Source: Pseudomonas flexibilis (GTDB taxonomy: Bacteria > Pseudomonadota > Gammaproteobacteria > Pseudomonadales > Pseudomonadaceae). From it: a stretch of 64,000 nt of DNA. Positions 39,419 to 49,100 of this stretch are shown here, piece after piece. The stretch is taken from positions 1 to 64,000 of the forward strand of contig NZ_JRUD01000024.1 of the NCBI RefSeq assembly GCF_000802425.1, in the 5' to 3' direction. Under the pieces are notes generated by a model, which saw only the letters and a program-made list of their open reading frames with translations, did not search any database and was not told the origin of the DNA. The position numbers were made by a program, and so were the translations under genes. Within the stretch, counting starts at the first letter, position 1. The number at the start of each line of letters is the position of its first letter.

Positions 39419-41572
39419 TCAGGCCGGTTCGAGGACGGTCTGTTTCGCCAACGGCCAGTTCCAGTGCGGCGACGCGGGATCGCGCAAGCGCTCCACATGG
39501 CCGGCGATCCGCGCGATCAGGGCTTGGTCCGCCAGCGCATCGAGCCCGGCATAGGCGCGCCCCTGGTAGTCGCTGGCATCGGTCAGTACATCCGCAACCG
39601 AACGGCGCCGCGCGTAGACGTCGCGGATCCACAGGCACTCCTTGTCTTCCGAGCCGGAATAGCGCAGCGCATAGACAATGCCCAGGGCGGTGCCGAATTC
39701 GAGCATCGGCGTTGCAATCCCGTGGCGGGCGGCCAGTTCGATGTTGCCGAGGATCCGCTCCTTGCGCTGCAGCTTGCGGCGCGGATCACGGCCGACGCGC
39801 ACACAGGTGTCCTTGAACGACTCCTCGCAACGCTTGAGGAAACGCTCGACGAAGGTGTCGATGTGCGTCTTCAGTGCCGGGTTGTGCGCCAGCATCGCCG
39901 GCTTGATCTCCTGCTCCAGCAGCCGACGCACCAGACGCCTGACCCGTTCGTCGCCCATGCCCTGGCCAATGGTGCGATAACCCAGCAGCGCCGAATACCA
40001 GCCGATGATCGCGTGGGTCCCGTTGAGCATCTTGTTCTTGATGGCCTGGATCTCGGCGATGTCGTCCACCGTGCGTACCTGGCGCAGGCGCTCGAGGATG
40101 GCGCTGCCGCGCTCGGCGTACAACGCCATCTCCGGCCCGCTGTGGAAGAGCACGATGTTCAGGGTTGCCAGCGCCCGATCCAGCTGCGCCGCCTCGCTGA
40201 GCAGCGCGACCAGCGACTCGACGCCCAGGGCGCCAGGCTGCCGGGGCAGCGTCTCGAAGCTGCCGCTCGGCACGGCGGCGGAGAAGCTGCCGACATTGAT
40301 GCGCACCTGCTTGAGCAGCGCCTCGCGGGAGACCCGCGACACGATGCGGTTGACCACGGTCTCGGCAAAGATCGTCGCCGCCAGCACCTCGCCCACCTCT
40401 TCGGCCGCCAGACGCTGCTCCAGCGCCCGGCCGACGCATCGCCGCACATAGGCCGCGCCGCCCACCTTGTTCAGGGCCACCAGCACGGTCAGCGGCCCGC
40501 GCCGCGCTCGCCGGCGCGCAATGAGGCCGTCGGCGATCAGCCCGGCCTGCTGGGCGATGGCGCCTTCCGGCAGGCTCAGGCCGACGATCTCGGCCTGTTC
40601 GTAAAGCGCGATCACGGCCGCCTGATTGTCCGCGGCGATCAGGCGCACTCGGTCGATGGTCTGTTCGAAGGCCTGATCCGGGTAATGCACGCTGTACTTG
40701 CCATAGGCGTTGACCAGGTCGCGCAGCAGTCGGTTGTTGGTCACGCCGACGATCTCCGCCGGTCGGGTATAGCCATCCCAGTGGGCGAACAGCTGCGCCA
40801 GGTAGCCGCCACCGATGGCGCCGAAGCCGTGGATGGCGGCGACATGGTCGTTATGGGTCTGCGGAAAGGGATCGGTGAGCGCCGGCACCGGCAGCAGCGG
40901 CGTGCAGGGTGCCAGGTCAGCGAGGAACGCTTCCAGGCTGTCGTAGGCACGCAGCGCCTTCGCCTTGATGGCCGGGGCCGGCTCCTTGATGTCCTTGAGC
41001 AGGATCGGCAGGCCTCCGCAGGCCGCGCCGGACAGCAGTCCGTTCTCCGAGTCCTCGAAGACCAGGCACTGTGCCGGTGCGCAGCCCAGCGCCGCCACCG
41101 CGGTCTGAAAGATCTCGGGATGGGGCTTGCCCTGGCTCACCTCGTCGCCACACACCGTGGCGTCGAAGTATTTCAGCACGTTGGCGTTGATCAGGTACTC
41201 CTCGGCGATGGCGCGCCGGCTGGAGGTCGCCACCGCCAGGCGCAGCCCGCTTTTCTTCAGGCGCTCCAGGACCTCGTAGAGTCCCGCCTTCACCGGTACG
41301 CCATGGGCGCGCACATGGGCCAGCTCCAGCGCATCGGCGCGGGCGCGGATCTCGGCATAGGGGTAGTCCGCGCCGTAGCGCGACTTGGCCAGCGCCTCGG
41401 CCTTGCGCGCGCTCAGCCCGAGCGAGCCGAGCAGCACCTGGTCATCGATGGCTTCGCCGAACAGCTCAGTGGAGGCTTGTCTCAACGTCTGGAAACGCAG
41501 GCGCTCGGTATCGAACATCGTGCCGTCCATGTCGAACAGCGCCGCCTGGATGAAATGTCCATGGAAGTTCAT
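39419..41572 (-). CDS. mtlD: Bifunctional mannitol-1-phosphate phosphatase/dehydrogenase (HAD-MtlD fusion)
   Basis: 717-residue fusion. Residues 1-225 are a HAD phosphatase with nucleophile motif DMDGT (D14, D16), TSSRRAIAEE and the late FEDSENG. From about 240 a long-chain polyol dehydrogenase follows, with NAD motif GFGAIGGG and catalytic pattern K-x4-N-x2-H in IKNKMLNGTHAI. Such fusions, known from Acinetobacter, reduce fructose 6-phosphate to mannitol 1-phosphate and dephosphorylate it, making mannitol as compatible solute. AAGGAG lies eight bases before the ATG at 41572; longer readings are unconserved. No mannitol transport gene is nearby, which favours synthesis over uptake. Confidence 0.9.
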   Translation of the reverse strand: MNFHGHFIQAALFDMDGTMFDTERLRFQTLRQASTELFGEAIDDQVLLGSLGLSARKAEALAKSRYGADYPYAEIRARADALELAHVRAHGVPVKAGLYEVLERLKKSGLRLAVATSSRRAIAEEYLINANVLKYFDATVCGDEVSQGKPHPEIFQTAVAALGCAPAQCLVFEDSENGLLSGAACGGLPILLKDIKEPAPAIKAKALRAYDSLEAFLADLAPCTPLLPVPALTDPFPQTHNDHVAAIHGFGAIGGGYLAQLFAHWDGYTRPAEIVGVTNNRLLRDLVNAYGKYSVHYPDQAFEQTIDRVRLIAADNQAAVIALYEQAEIVGLSLPEGAIAQQAGLIADGLIARRRARRGPLTVLVALNKVGGAAYVRRCVGRALEQRLAAEEVGEVLAATIFAETVVNRIVSRVSREALLKQVRINVGSFSAAVPSGSFETLPRQPGALGVESLVALLSEAAQLDRALATLNIVLFHSGPEMALYAERGSAILERLRQVRTVDDIAEIQAIKNKMLNGTHAIIGWYSALLGYRTIGQGMGDERVRRLVRRLLEQEIKPAMLAHNPALKTHIDTFVERFLKRCEESFKDTCVRVGRDPRRKLQRKERILGNIELAARHGIATPMLEFGTALGIVYALRYSGSEDKECLWIRDVYARRRSVADVLTDASDYQGRAYAGLDALADQALIARIAGHVERLRDPASPHWNWPLAKQTVLEPA

Positions 41573-42166
41573 AGGGATTCTCCTTGACTTCAGCCACCGC
41601 CGATGGACGCGACGATTGCTGGCCCTGCACGCGCAGGGCCTCCCGACGCCGGCGGTGTGAGGATGGGCCGTCACCACGGGGGTGACGCAAAGGGAGGGTA
41701 GTGACAAGACCTGTCCAGGTCCCACAGCCGGCTCGGCCCGGCAGGGCAATCCGGTGGAAGGCGCGCCGGGCAACGATGGGCGTGCAGACAGCGATGCGGA
41801 GTTCCTCCTTCGATTGCGACCCGCAAGGGCCGCCGAATTAGGCGAACCGCCCAAGGACAGTACGTCTCGCACTGAAAAGGAGTGAGCAAGGTGCTCAACA
41901 AGAATGCAGATGAAACATCTGCCGCCATTGATGGCAGCCGGGGAGTCTACCGCACCTCACCCCCAAAAACACATTCGCGGCGGATGGGCGCAGATCGCCG
42001 AAGAATGATCGTAGATCCTGAGGCCTGGCTGGCCACGACACGGCTCGGCCGCAGGCGATGCCGTACGCCCGCCTTTGCCACGCTTGGATCGGGAGCGAAC
42101 TACAGTGAAACACGTGGCCTCCCGAGGCCCCGTTGCCATTCCCTGCAGGGGAACGTGCGAGGCCGT
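41573..42166. other. Divergent control region between the mannitol enzyme and DUF2092 genes, with palindromes
   Basis: These 594 bases carry no credible gene. Perfect inverted repeats are seen at 41669-41687 (CGTCACC/GGTGACG), 41708-41721 (GACCTG-TC-CAGGTC) and 41906-41922 (GCAGATG-AAA-CATCTGC). The last competes with an alternative stem CTGCC/GGCAG (41919-41937). The first two lie 97-149 bases upstream of the mannitol gene start and could be operators. A GTG-started frame beginning at 41882 merges into the DUF2092 frame but has no family-like features. Confidence 0.5.
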
Positions 42167-42988
42167 ATGGACAAGCATCCGAAGCATTCGCCAATCGCCC
42201 AGTTTCTGGGTCGCCTGACGCTGATCGCCCTGGTGCCCTTCACGCCGGGCAGCGTCCAGGCCGAAGCGGACGAGGCCATGGACATCCTGCTGGACATGAC
42301 CGGTTTCCTGGCCGGCCAGCCGCACTTCAGCGTCGCGATTCAGAGCAGCTATGACGCGGTCCAGGCGGACGGTCAGAAGATCGAGTTCGCCGAGAGACGG
42401 CGCCTGCTGCTGGCACGGCCCGACCGCCTGCGGGTCGATCTTGAGGAAAGCGACGGCCTGCGCCACCAACTCATCTACAACGGTCACCAGATCTCCCTCG
42501 CCACCCCACAGAGCCACGTCTATGCCCAGGTCAGTCAGCCGGGAACAGTGGACGACGCGGTCCGGTTCTTCATCCGTGATCTCGATATGCGCCTGCCCTT
42601 TGCGGTGCTGCTGGTCAGCAACGCCAGCGAAGAACTGCAACGACGCACTCGGCAAATCGATTATGTGGAGCAAACCCGCCTGGCCGGCGTGACCGTTCAC
42701 CACCTCGCCGGAAGGACCGACAGCGTCGATTATCAGGTGTGGGTCCGCGACGGCGACACGCCCCTGCCGGTGCGTCTGGTGCTGACCTATCCGGACGCCG
42801 AGGGGCAGCCGCAGTTCCGGGCGGATTTCCGCGATTGGGACCTGAAGCCAGCGCTTCCCGATGATGCCTTCGTCTTCACGCCGCCCGCCGACGCCCGGCA
42901 GATTCCCTTCGCCAGCGAGCTGCCGGGCAGCGTGGCCCCCGCTGTCGCGCCCCCGTCGAGTGGCGCGCCAGCTGGAGAACAGCCATGA
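42167..42988 (+). CDS. DUF2092 exported protein
   Basis: 273-residue exported protein: signal peptide LGRLTLIALVPFTPGSVQA, then the DUF2092 domain with AMDILLDMTGFLAGQPHFSV, RRRLLLARPDRLRVDLE and QVWVRDGDTPLPVRLVLTY. The fold is like lipoprotein carrier LolA (a half beta-barrel), so a periplasmic lipid or lipoprotein carrier role is possible but unproven. The start at 42167 gives the signal peptide; a much longer reading adds 95 unconserved residues. It overlaps the next gene by four bases (ATGA), so the two are translated together. Confidence 0.85.
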   Translation: MDKHPKHSPIAQFLGRLTLIALVPFTPGSVQAEADEAMDILLDMTGFLAGQPHFSVAIQSSYDAVQADGQKIEFAERRRLLLARPDRLRVDLEESDGLRHQLIYNGHQISLATPQSHVYAQVSQPGTVDDAVRFFIRDLDMRLPFAVLLVSNASEELQRRTRQIDYVEQTRLAGVTVHHLAGRTDSVDYQVWVRDGDTPLPVRLVLTYPDAEGQPQFRADFRDWDLKPALPDDAFVFTPPADARQIPFASELPGSVAPAVAPPSSGAPAGEQP

Positions 42989-43650
42989 AGTCGCTCGCCA
43001 GAACCAGCCTGACCGGTCTGGCCGCTGCCTTGTTGCTGCTGGGCCCCGCCCTGCAGGACAGCAACGCGCAAGGGCGTGGGGGTGGGGGCTTTTCCCGTGG
43101 CGGCGTGGCCGCCTCCGGCGCCTTCTCTGCACGGGGCGGCGGCATGGCGGGGGACAGCTTCCGCGCCAGCGCTCCCAATCTCGCCGCAACGCGACCGGAG
43201 GTTTCCCGGCCCGCGCAACCACCGTCGGCCGAGCAGCGGCCGCCCGGGGACCGGTCGCCACCCACCAGTCAACGCCTGCCGGGTGGCTACCCGCCGCCAG
43301 GCAGCCAGCAGCCGCCGCAAGGGCATACACCGCCGCCGCCGCCGCCGCAGTACCACTATCACGACCATGACATCGACTGGGATGATGACTGGGACCACTC
43401 GGATGCCGCGGTGGGTTTCGTCGTTGGCGCAGCCACAGGCGCGCTGGTCAACGAGGCCCTGCAGCCCGACGTGGTAGTCACCGAGATCACCACTGCCAGC
43501 GCCCCGGCGCCGGTGGCCGTCACCCGCCTGCCCTGCTCGCCCGCGTCCAGCCTGGTGGGCGGCGTCACCTACTACCGCTGCGGCAGCACCTATTACGTCC
43601 AGGCCTACACACAAGGCGGCCTGCTGTACGTCCCTGTGGCACCTCCCTGA
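42985..43650 (+). CDS. Exported Gly/Pro-rich protein with His-Asp cluster and Cys-containing end
   Basis: 221-residue exported protein (signal peptide ending QDSNAQ). A Gly-Arg and then Pro-rich disordered region covers residues 30-125. The acidic-histidine cluster YHYHDHDIDWDDDWDHSD follows and could bind divalent metals. A glycine-rich hydrophobic stretch (AAVGFVVGAATGALVNEAL) and a small C-terminal domain with two cysteines and many tyrosines (GVTYYRCGSTYYVQAY) complete it. I recognise the arrangement from partners of DUF2092 genes but know no function. The four-base overlap with the DUF2092 gene suggests a shared envelope role. Confidence 0.8.
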   Translation: MKSLARTSLTGLAAALLLLGPALQDSNAQGRGGGGFSRGGVAASGAFSARGGGMAGDSFRASAPNLAATRPEVSRPAQPPSAEQRPPGDRSPPTSQRLPGGYPPPGSQQPPQGHTPPPPPPQYHYHDHDIDWDDDWDHSDAAVGFVVGAATGALVNEALQPDVVVTEITTASAPAPVAVTRLPCSPASSLVGGVTYYRCGSTYYVQAYTQGGLLYVPVAPP

Positions 43651-43652
43651 GC

Positions 43653-44642
43653 CTACGGAGCGCGGCCGGGCGCATCCTGTCGCAGCATCAGCTGTCGTTG
43701 CAGGGTGTCGTCCAGGTAATGCACCCCGGCCATGACTCCGTTGTCGCGGCTGCTTAGCCACGCGCGCCACTGCGCGTCGAACGCGGCACCGAGGCTTTCA
43801 CGCAACCGGGCTTCCCGCTCCGCCCGGTCGCTTTCTCGCACCAGCGCCGTCACGCCCATCACACCCAGGGACAGCACTGCACCCGCCGGGCCGATCATGG
43901 CCGACACCGCGCTCGCCACGCCGCTGGTGGCCAGTTCGGCCGTCAGCTGGCGGCTGGCCTGCGTCGCCACCGACGAAATGCCGGCATCTTCGGACCAGAG
44001 CACGGCGGCGGCGGGCGCTTTGTGGACATGTGCCGCCAGGGCGCGGTAGGCGGGCAGCCTGTCGAGACGCTCGGTGCGGATCAGCTGCCCAAGCGAGGCG
44101 TTCCGGTTCGGGGGCGGCGCCAGGGTGATGGCGGGAATCGCCTCGAGCCGTCGCTCGAACTGCTCCGCGGGAACCCCATGGCGCGCGGGAATCCTCGCCA
44201 GCAGCTCACCCATCAGCCAGAGGTAGAAGCGCGTCGTGCGCTCCCTGATCCTGACAGGATCCGTTTCCCTGGCCACCGGCACCAGCACGCGCTTGCGGTA
44301 TTGCTGCTGCAGGTAGAACGCCAACCGGTCGACGACCTGTTCCTCGTCAGCGGCGCCCAGCCGGTACCAGGACAGCTTCACACTCAGCCACTGGCGGGCC
44401 CGGTAGCTGGAAAACCAGGGGATGAACTCCGCCTCGGTGCGCTGGTAGACCCGCTCCCGCCATTCCTGCATGGCATCGCGTGCGAAGTGGCTGGCCTGCT
44501 CGGTGGCGTCTTGCGAGGCGGCGAGGATGGCGCGATCGACCTGCCGCCAGGTGCCGGGCGCAACAACCTCGGGCGGGAGGCCCGACACACAGCCGGTCAG
44601 CAGAAGCATCCACATCACCAGCAGGATGCGCGTGTTCATCAT
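43653..44642 (-). CDS. Hypothetical lipoprotein downstream of the RND efflux operon
   Basis: About 329 residues, with the lipobox LLLTGC after a short hydrophobic leader, so an acylated envelope protein. The body is mostly helical and rich in Arg and aromatic residues (ERVYQRTEAEFIPWFSSYRARQWLSV). A Gly-Ala-rich hydrophobic stretch near residues 245-270 (AVSAMIGPAGAVLSLGVMGV) could enter a membrane. I recognise no family. It starts 40 bases after the outer-membrane channel gene on the same strand and ends two bases from the convergent exported gene. Two adjacent ATG codons (44642, 44639) are possible starts. Confidence 0.75.
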   Translation of the reverse strand: MMNTRILLVMWMLLLTGCVSGLPPEVVAPGTWRQVDRAILAASQDATEQASHFARDAMQEWRERVYQRTEAEFIPWFSSYRARQWLSVKLSWYRLGAADEEQVVDRLAFYLQQQYRKRVLVPVARETDPVRIRERTTRFYLWLMGELLARIPARHGVPAEQFERRLEAIPAITLAPPPNRNASLGQLIRTERLDRLPAYRALAAHVHKAPAAAVLWSEDAGISSVATQASRQLTAELATSGVASAVSAMIGPAGAVLSLGVMGVTALVRESDRAEREARLRESLGAAFDAQWRAWLSSRDNGVMAGVHYLDDTLQRQLMLRQDAPGRAP

Positions 44643-44682
44643 TGCAGGCCCTGAAGCAGAAAATGCTGCGCCGCAGCCACCC

Positions 44683-46113
44683 TCAACGTTTGTGCGCCGG
44701 CCCGTCTCCTCCCGGCGCGTCGGCCAGCCACCCGCCACCCAGCGCGCGGTACAGGCCCACCACCGCGCTCAGCTGCTGCTGGCGGGTCTGCGACTCCAGC
44801 AGCTCCGCCTGGAACAGGCTGCGCTCGGAATCCAGCACTTCGAGGTAGCTGACCAGGCCGCCGTCATAACGTGCCCGCGACAGCCGCGCCGCGTTGCGCG
44901 CCGCCGCCAGCTGGCGCTGGCGAGCCAGATGCTCGTTGCGCGACGTGCGCACCCGGGTCAGCGAGTCATCCACATCGCGCAGGCCATTCAGGACAGCCTG
45001 CTCATAGCCCAGCCGCGCCTGTTCGGCGCGCTGGCGCTGCGTCTCCTCCACCGCCCGGAGCTGCCCGGCGTTGAAAATCGGCGCAAACAGGTTGGCGAGG
45101 AGGTTCCAGCTTTCATTGCCGCTGTCGACCAGGTCGCTCAGGTCGCGGCTGGCGTAGCCGAAACTGCCGGTCAGCGACAGGGAGGGCAGCCGCTGAGCGC
45201 GCGCGATGCCGATGCGCGCGGTCTCGGCGGCCAGCTGCTGCTCGGCGGCCAGGATGTCCGGACGCCGCTCCAGCAGGCTCAGCGGCAAGCCGGCCGGCAC
45301 CTCGACCGGCACGCGTTGCGCCGCCAGCGGCGAGCCGCGCGCGATGACCCGGGGTCGCGAGCCGACCAGCACGCTCAGGGCGTTCTCGGTCTCGCGCACC
45401 GCGCGCTCGAAGGCGGCCACCGACGCCTCGGCGTCGGCGGCCTCGATCTCGGCCTGGTTGACGTCCAGCTCGGGCACCGTGCCCTTGCCGTACCGCTCGC
45501 GGATGATGCCCAGCGAGTCCTCGCGCGACGCCAGGGTGCGAACGGCGATGCCATGCCGGTTCTCCAGGTCCAGCAGCTGGAAATAGCTGATGGCCACCGA
45601 GGCGATCAGCGAGATGGTGACGTTGCGCGCCGCGGCTTCGGTGCTCAGCAGGTCCGCCCGCGCCGCCTCGGTCGCCCGGCGCAGCTTGCCCCACAGGTCA
45701 ACCTCGAACGAGGCCACGCCGCCGAGGCTGAAGCTGTTGTCGGTCACGCCGCCGCCCAGCACGTCCTCGCTGGTCGAGGTCCGGCCCGCACCCGCCTGGA
45801 TGTCGAAGAAGGGAAACTGATTGGCGCGCACCACGTTCAGGATCGCCGCCGCCTCTTCGATGCGCGCCAGGGCGACGCCGAGGTCGCGGTTGTTGGCCAG
45901 CGCCTCCTCGATCAGCGCGTCGAGGGCGGGATCGGCGAACAGCCCCCACCAGGGCAGGTTGGCGAAGGTGTCGTCGATCGGCGCCGGCTCGCGGTAGCTG
46001 GAGGGCATGTCCAGGGCGGGACGCTGGTAGTCCGGCCCGACCATGCAGCCGCCCAGCAGCAGACCGCCCGCCAACAGGACGATGTGCACGGGGCGCGCCG
46101 CAACGCCGCTCAT
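44683..46113 (-). CDS. RND efflux outer-membrane lipoprotein (OprM/NodT family)
   Basis: 476-residue outer-membrane channel of a tripartite pump. The lipobox LLLGGC is followed by MVGPDYQRPALDMPSSYRE, the usual start of this family, and two outer-membrane-efflux repeats with SFEVDLWGKLRRATEAARAD and LLERRPDILAAEQQLAAE. It forms the trimeric exit duct. The start overlaps the pump stop (ATGA, 46110-46113), so expression is coupled. A much longer upstream reading only shadows the pump gene. Confidence 0.93.
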   Translation of the reverse strand: MSGVAARPVHIVLLAGGLLLGGCMVGPDYQRPALDMPSSYREPAPIDDTFANLPWWGLFADPALDALIEEALANNRDLGVALARIEEAAAILNVVRANQFPFFDIQAGAGRTSTSEDVLGGGVTDNSFSLGGVASFEVDLWGKLRRATEAARADLLSTEAAARNVTISLIASVAISYFQLLDLENRHGIAVRTLASREDSLGIIRERYGKGTVPELDVNQAEIEAADAEASVAAFERAVRETENALSVLVGSRPRVIARGSPLAAQRVPVEVPAGLPLSLLERRPDILAAEQQLAAETARIGIARAQRLPSLSLTGSFGYASRDLSDLVDSGNESWNLLANLFAPIFNAGQLRAVEETQRQRAEQARLGYEQAVLNGLRDVDDSLTRVRTSRNEHLARQRQLAAARNAARLSRARYDGGLVSYLEVLDSERSLFQAELLESQTRQQQLSAVVGLYRALGGGWLADAPGGDGPAHKR

Positions 46114-49100
46114 GGCTCGGCTTCCTCGCCGATCGGGCCGGCGGCCGGGTGCTTGCGGCGGGTGAGGTAGCGCTCGACGACCACGAACAGACCGGGCACC
46201 AGCACGACGCCCACCAGGGTGGCGGTGAGCATGCCGGCGAAGGCGGTCATGCCCATGATCTTGCGCGCCTCGGCGCCGGCGCCACTGGCCAGGATCAGCG
46301 GTATCACCCCCAGAATGAAGGCGAACGAGGTCATCAGGATCGGCCGGAAGCGCAGCCGCGCGGCGGCCAGCGCCGCCTCCACCGGCTCCTTGCCGCGCTC
46401 GATTTCCGTGCGGGCGAATTCGACGATGAGGATGGCGTTCTTCGCCGCCAGGCCGATGAGCATCACCAGGCCGATCTGCGCGAACACGTTGTTCTCGTAG
46501 CTGGCGCTGAAAAAGCGCGCGACCCACAGGCCGAACATCGCCCCGCAGATGGCGATCGGCGTGCCGAACAGCACGCCCAGGGGCAGCGACCAGCTTTCGT
46601 ACTGTGCGGCGAGGATCAGGAAGACGAACACCAGCGCCATGACGAACACCAGGCTGCCGGAGCCCTCGGCCGCCTTTTCCTGATACGACATGGCGTTCCA
46701 GGCATAGGACATGTCGCTGGGCAGCACCGCGGCGGCCACCTCCTCCAGGGCTTGCAGCGCCTGCGCCGAGGTGTAGCCCGGCGCCGGCCGGCCGGTGATC
46801 TCGGCCGCGCGGAACATGTTGAAGCGGTAGGTGAATTCCGGGCCGCTGGTGGCCTCGCTGGTCAGCAGGGTGTTCATCGGCACCATTTCGCCGCCGCTGT
46901 TGCGCACGTAGAACAGCGATGCGTCGGCAAGGTCGCGCCGGTAGCCGGTCTCGGCCTGCACGTACACCTTGTACAGGCGACCGAAGCGGTTGAAGTCGTT
47001 GACATAGGCTCCGCCGAGAAAGGCGCCCAGGGTCTGGTTGACGTCGCCCGGCGCGACGCCCAGCTTCATGGTCTTCTGGGTGTCCACGTCGAGGAAGATC
47101 TGCGGCACCGTGGCCCGGTAGGTGGTGTACAGCCCGCTCAGCTCCGGACGCGCGCTGGCCGCCTCGATAAAGGCCTGGGCCTGCTCGGCCAGGTAGTCGG
47201 GGGCGTTGCCACTGCGATCCTGCAGCATCATCGAGAAGCCCGAACCGGTGCCCAGGCCCGGAATGGCCGGCGGACCGAACGCGATGGCGATGCCCTCGTT
47301 GATGGCAGCCAGCCGGCCGTTGAGCCGTTGCGCAACCCGGGTGGCCTGATCCTCGGCGGCCGGGCGCTCGGCCCAGTCCTTGAGCTGGATGAAAACGAAG
47401 GCGTTGTTGGTGGACGAGGCGCCGGAGAGGAAGCTGTAACCGGTCACCGTGGTGTACGACTCGATGGCCGGCTCGGCCGCCAGGATGGCCTCGACCTTGG
47501 CGGCCGCGGCGTGGGTGCGTTCCAGCGAGGCGGCGTCGGGCAGCTGCAGGTTGGCCATCAGGTAGGCCTGATCCTCTTCCGGCACGAAGCCGCCGGGCAC
47601 CGCGCGAAACAGCAGGAGCAGCGCCACCACCAGCGCGCCGAGCACCAGCAGCGCGCGCAGCGGGCGATGGGTGAAACGGGCGGTCAGGTCGATGTAACGA
47701 TCCGTCACCTTGTCCAGCGCGCGGTTGAAGCGGGCGAAGAACCGCCCCAGCCAGCCCTTGCGGGCGCCATGCTCATGGGGCTTGAGCAGGGTGCTGGACA
47801 GCGCCGGACTCAGCGACAGCGCGACCACCGCCGAAATGCACACCGAGATGGCGATGGTGATCGCGAACTGTTGATAGAGCCGCCCGGTGATGCCGGACAT
47901 GGCGGCGACCGGCACGAACACCGCGGTGAGCGACAGCGCGGTGGCGATCACCGGGCCGCTGACCTCCTTCATGGTCTCGATGGTCGCCTGGCGCCGCTCC
48001 ATGCCCCGCTCCATCTTCTCCGAGACCCCCTCCACCACCACGATGGCGTCATCCACCACGATGCCGATGGCCAGCACCAGGCCGAGCAGCGAGAAGGTGT
48101 TGATGGAGAAACCCAACAGCGGAAACACCGCGAAGGTGCCGATCAGCGCCACCGGCACCGCCAGCGTGGGGATCAGCGTGGCGCGGAAGTTCTGCAGGAA
48201 CACGAACACCACGAGGGTGACGATGACGGTGGCCTCGAACAGCGTGCGGACAATTTCCTCGATGCCGGCGGACACCGGCTTGGTGGTGTCCAGCGAGATC
48301 ACGTACTCGATGTCCTGGGGGAAGCGTCCCTGCATCCGCTGCATGGCGGTGCGGATCTGCTCGGCCACCTGCAGGCCGTTGGCCTCCGGCAACTGGTAGA
48401 CCGCCATCACGGCCGCCGGCTTGCCATTGAAGGCGCCGATCTGGTTATAGGTCTCGGCGCCCAGCTCGATGCGCGCCACGTCGCGCAGCAGCACCTGGGA
48501 GCCATCCGGGTTGGAGCGCACCACCACCTCGCCGAACTGCTCCGGGGTCTCCAGCCGTCCCCGGGTCTGCACGGCGTAGGCGAACTCGGTGCCCGGCGCC
48601 GCCGGCGGGCCGCCCAGCTTGCCGGCCGGGGTGAGCACGTTCTGCTGCTGCACGGCGTTGACGATGTCCGGCACCGTCAGCGCCAGCCGGCTGAGCTGGT
48701 CCGGCTTGATCCAGATGCGCATGGCATAGTCGGAGCCGCCAAAGATGGTGACCTGGCCGACGCCCTGGATGCGCGAGACCTCGTCGAGCACGTTGATCGA
48801 CATGTAGTTGGTCAGGAAGTCGGCATCGTAGCTGCCATTGGGCGAACGCAGGGTCACCAGCATCAGCGGGAAGGCCAGCGCCTTCTTGATCTTCACCCCG
48901 CGTCGTTTGACTTCCTCGGGCAGCTGCGCGGAGCCTTCCGACACGCGGTTCTGCACCAGCACGTTGGAGATGTCCTGGTCCGAGCCCACCTCGAAGGCCA
49001 CCGACAGGGTCATCTGCCCGTTACCCGCGTTGGTCGACTTCATGTACAGCATGTTTTCCACGCCGTTGACCTTCTGCTCCAGGGGCGTGGCCACCGACTG

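Noticed and set aside
41882-42166. N-terminal extension of the DUF2092 protein by 95 residues
   Set aside because: The extension has no signal sequence or conservation pattern, while the ATG at 42167 starts a normal signal peptide.
46114-46527. Longer start for the RND outer-membrane channel
   Set aside because: The extension lies inside the pump gene and would bury the lipobox signal peptide; the ATGA overlap supports the shorter start.
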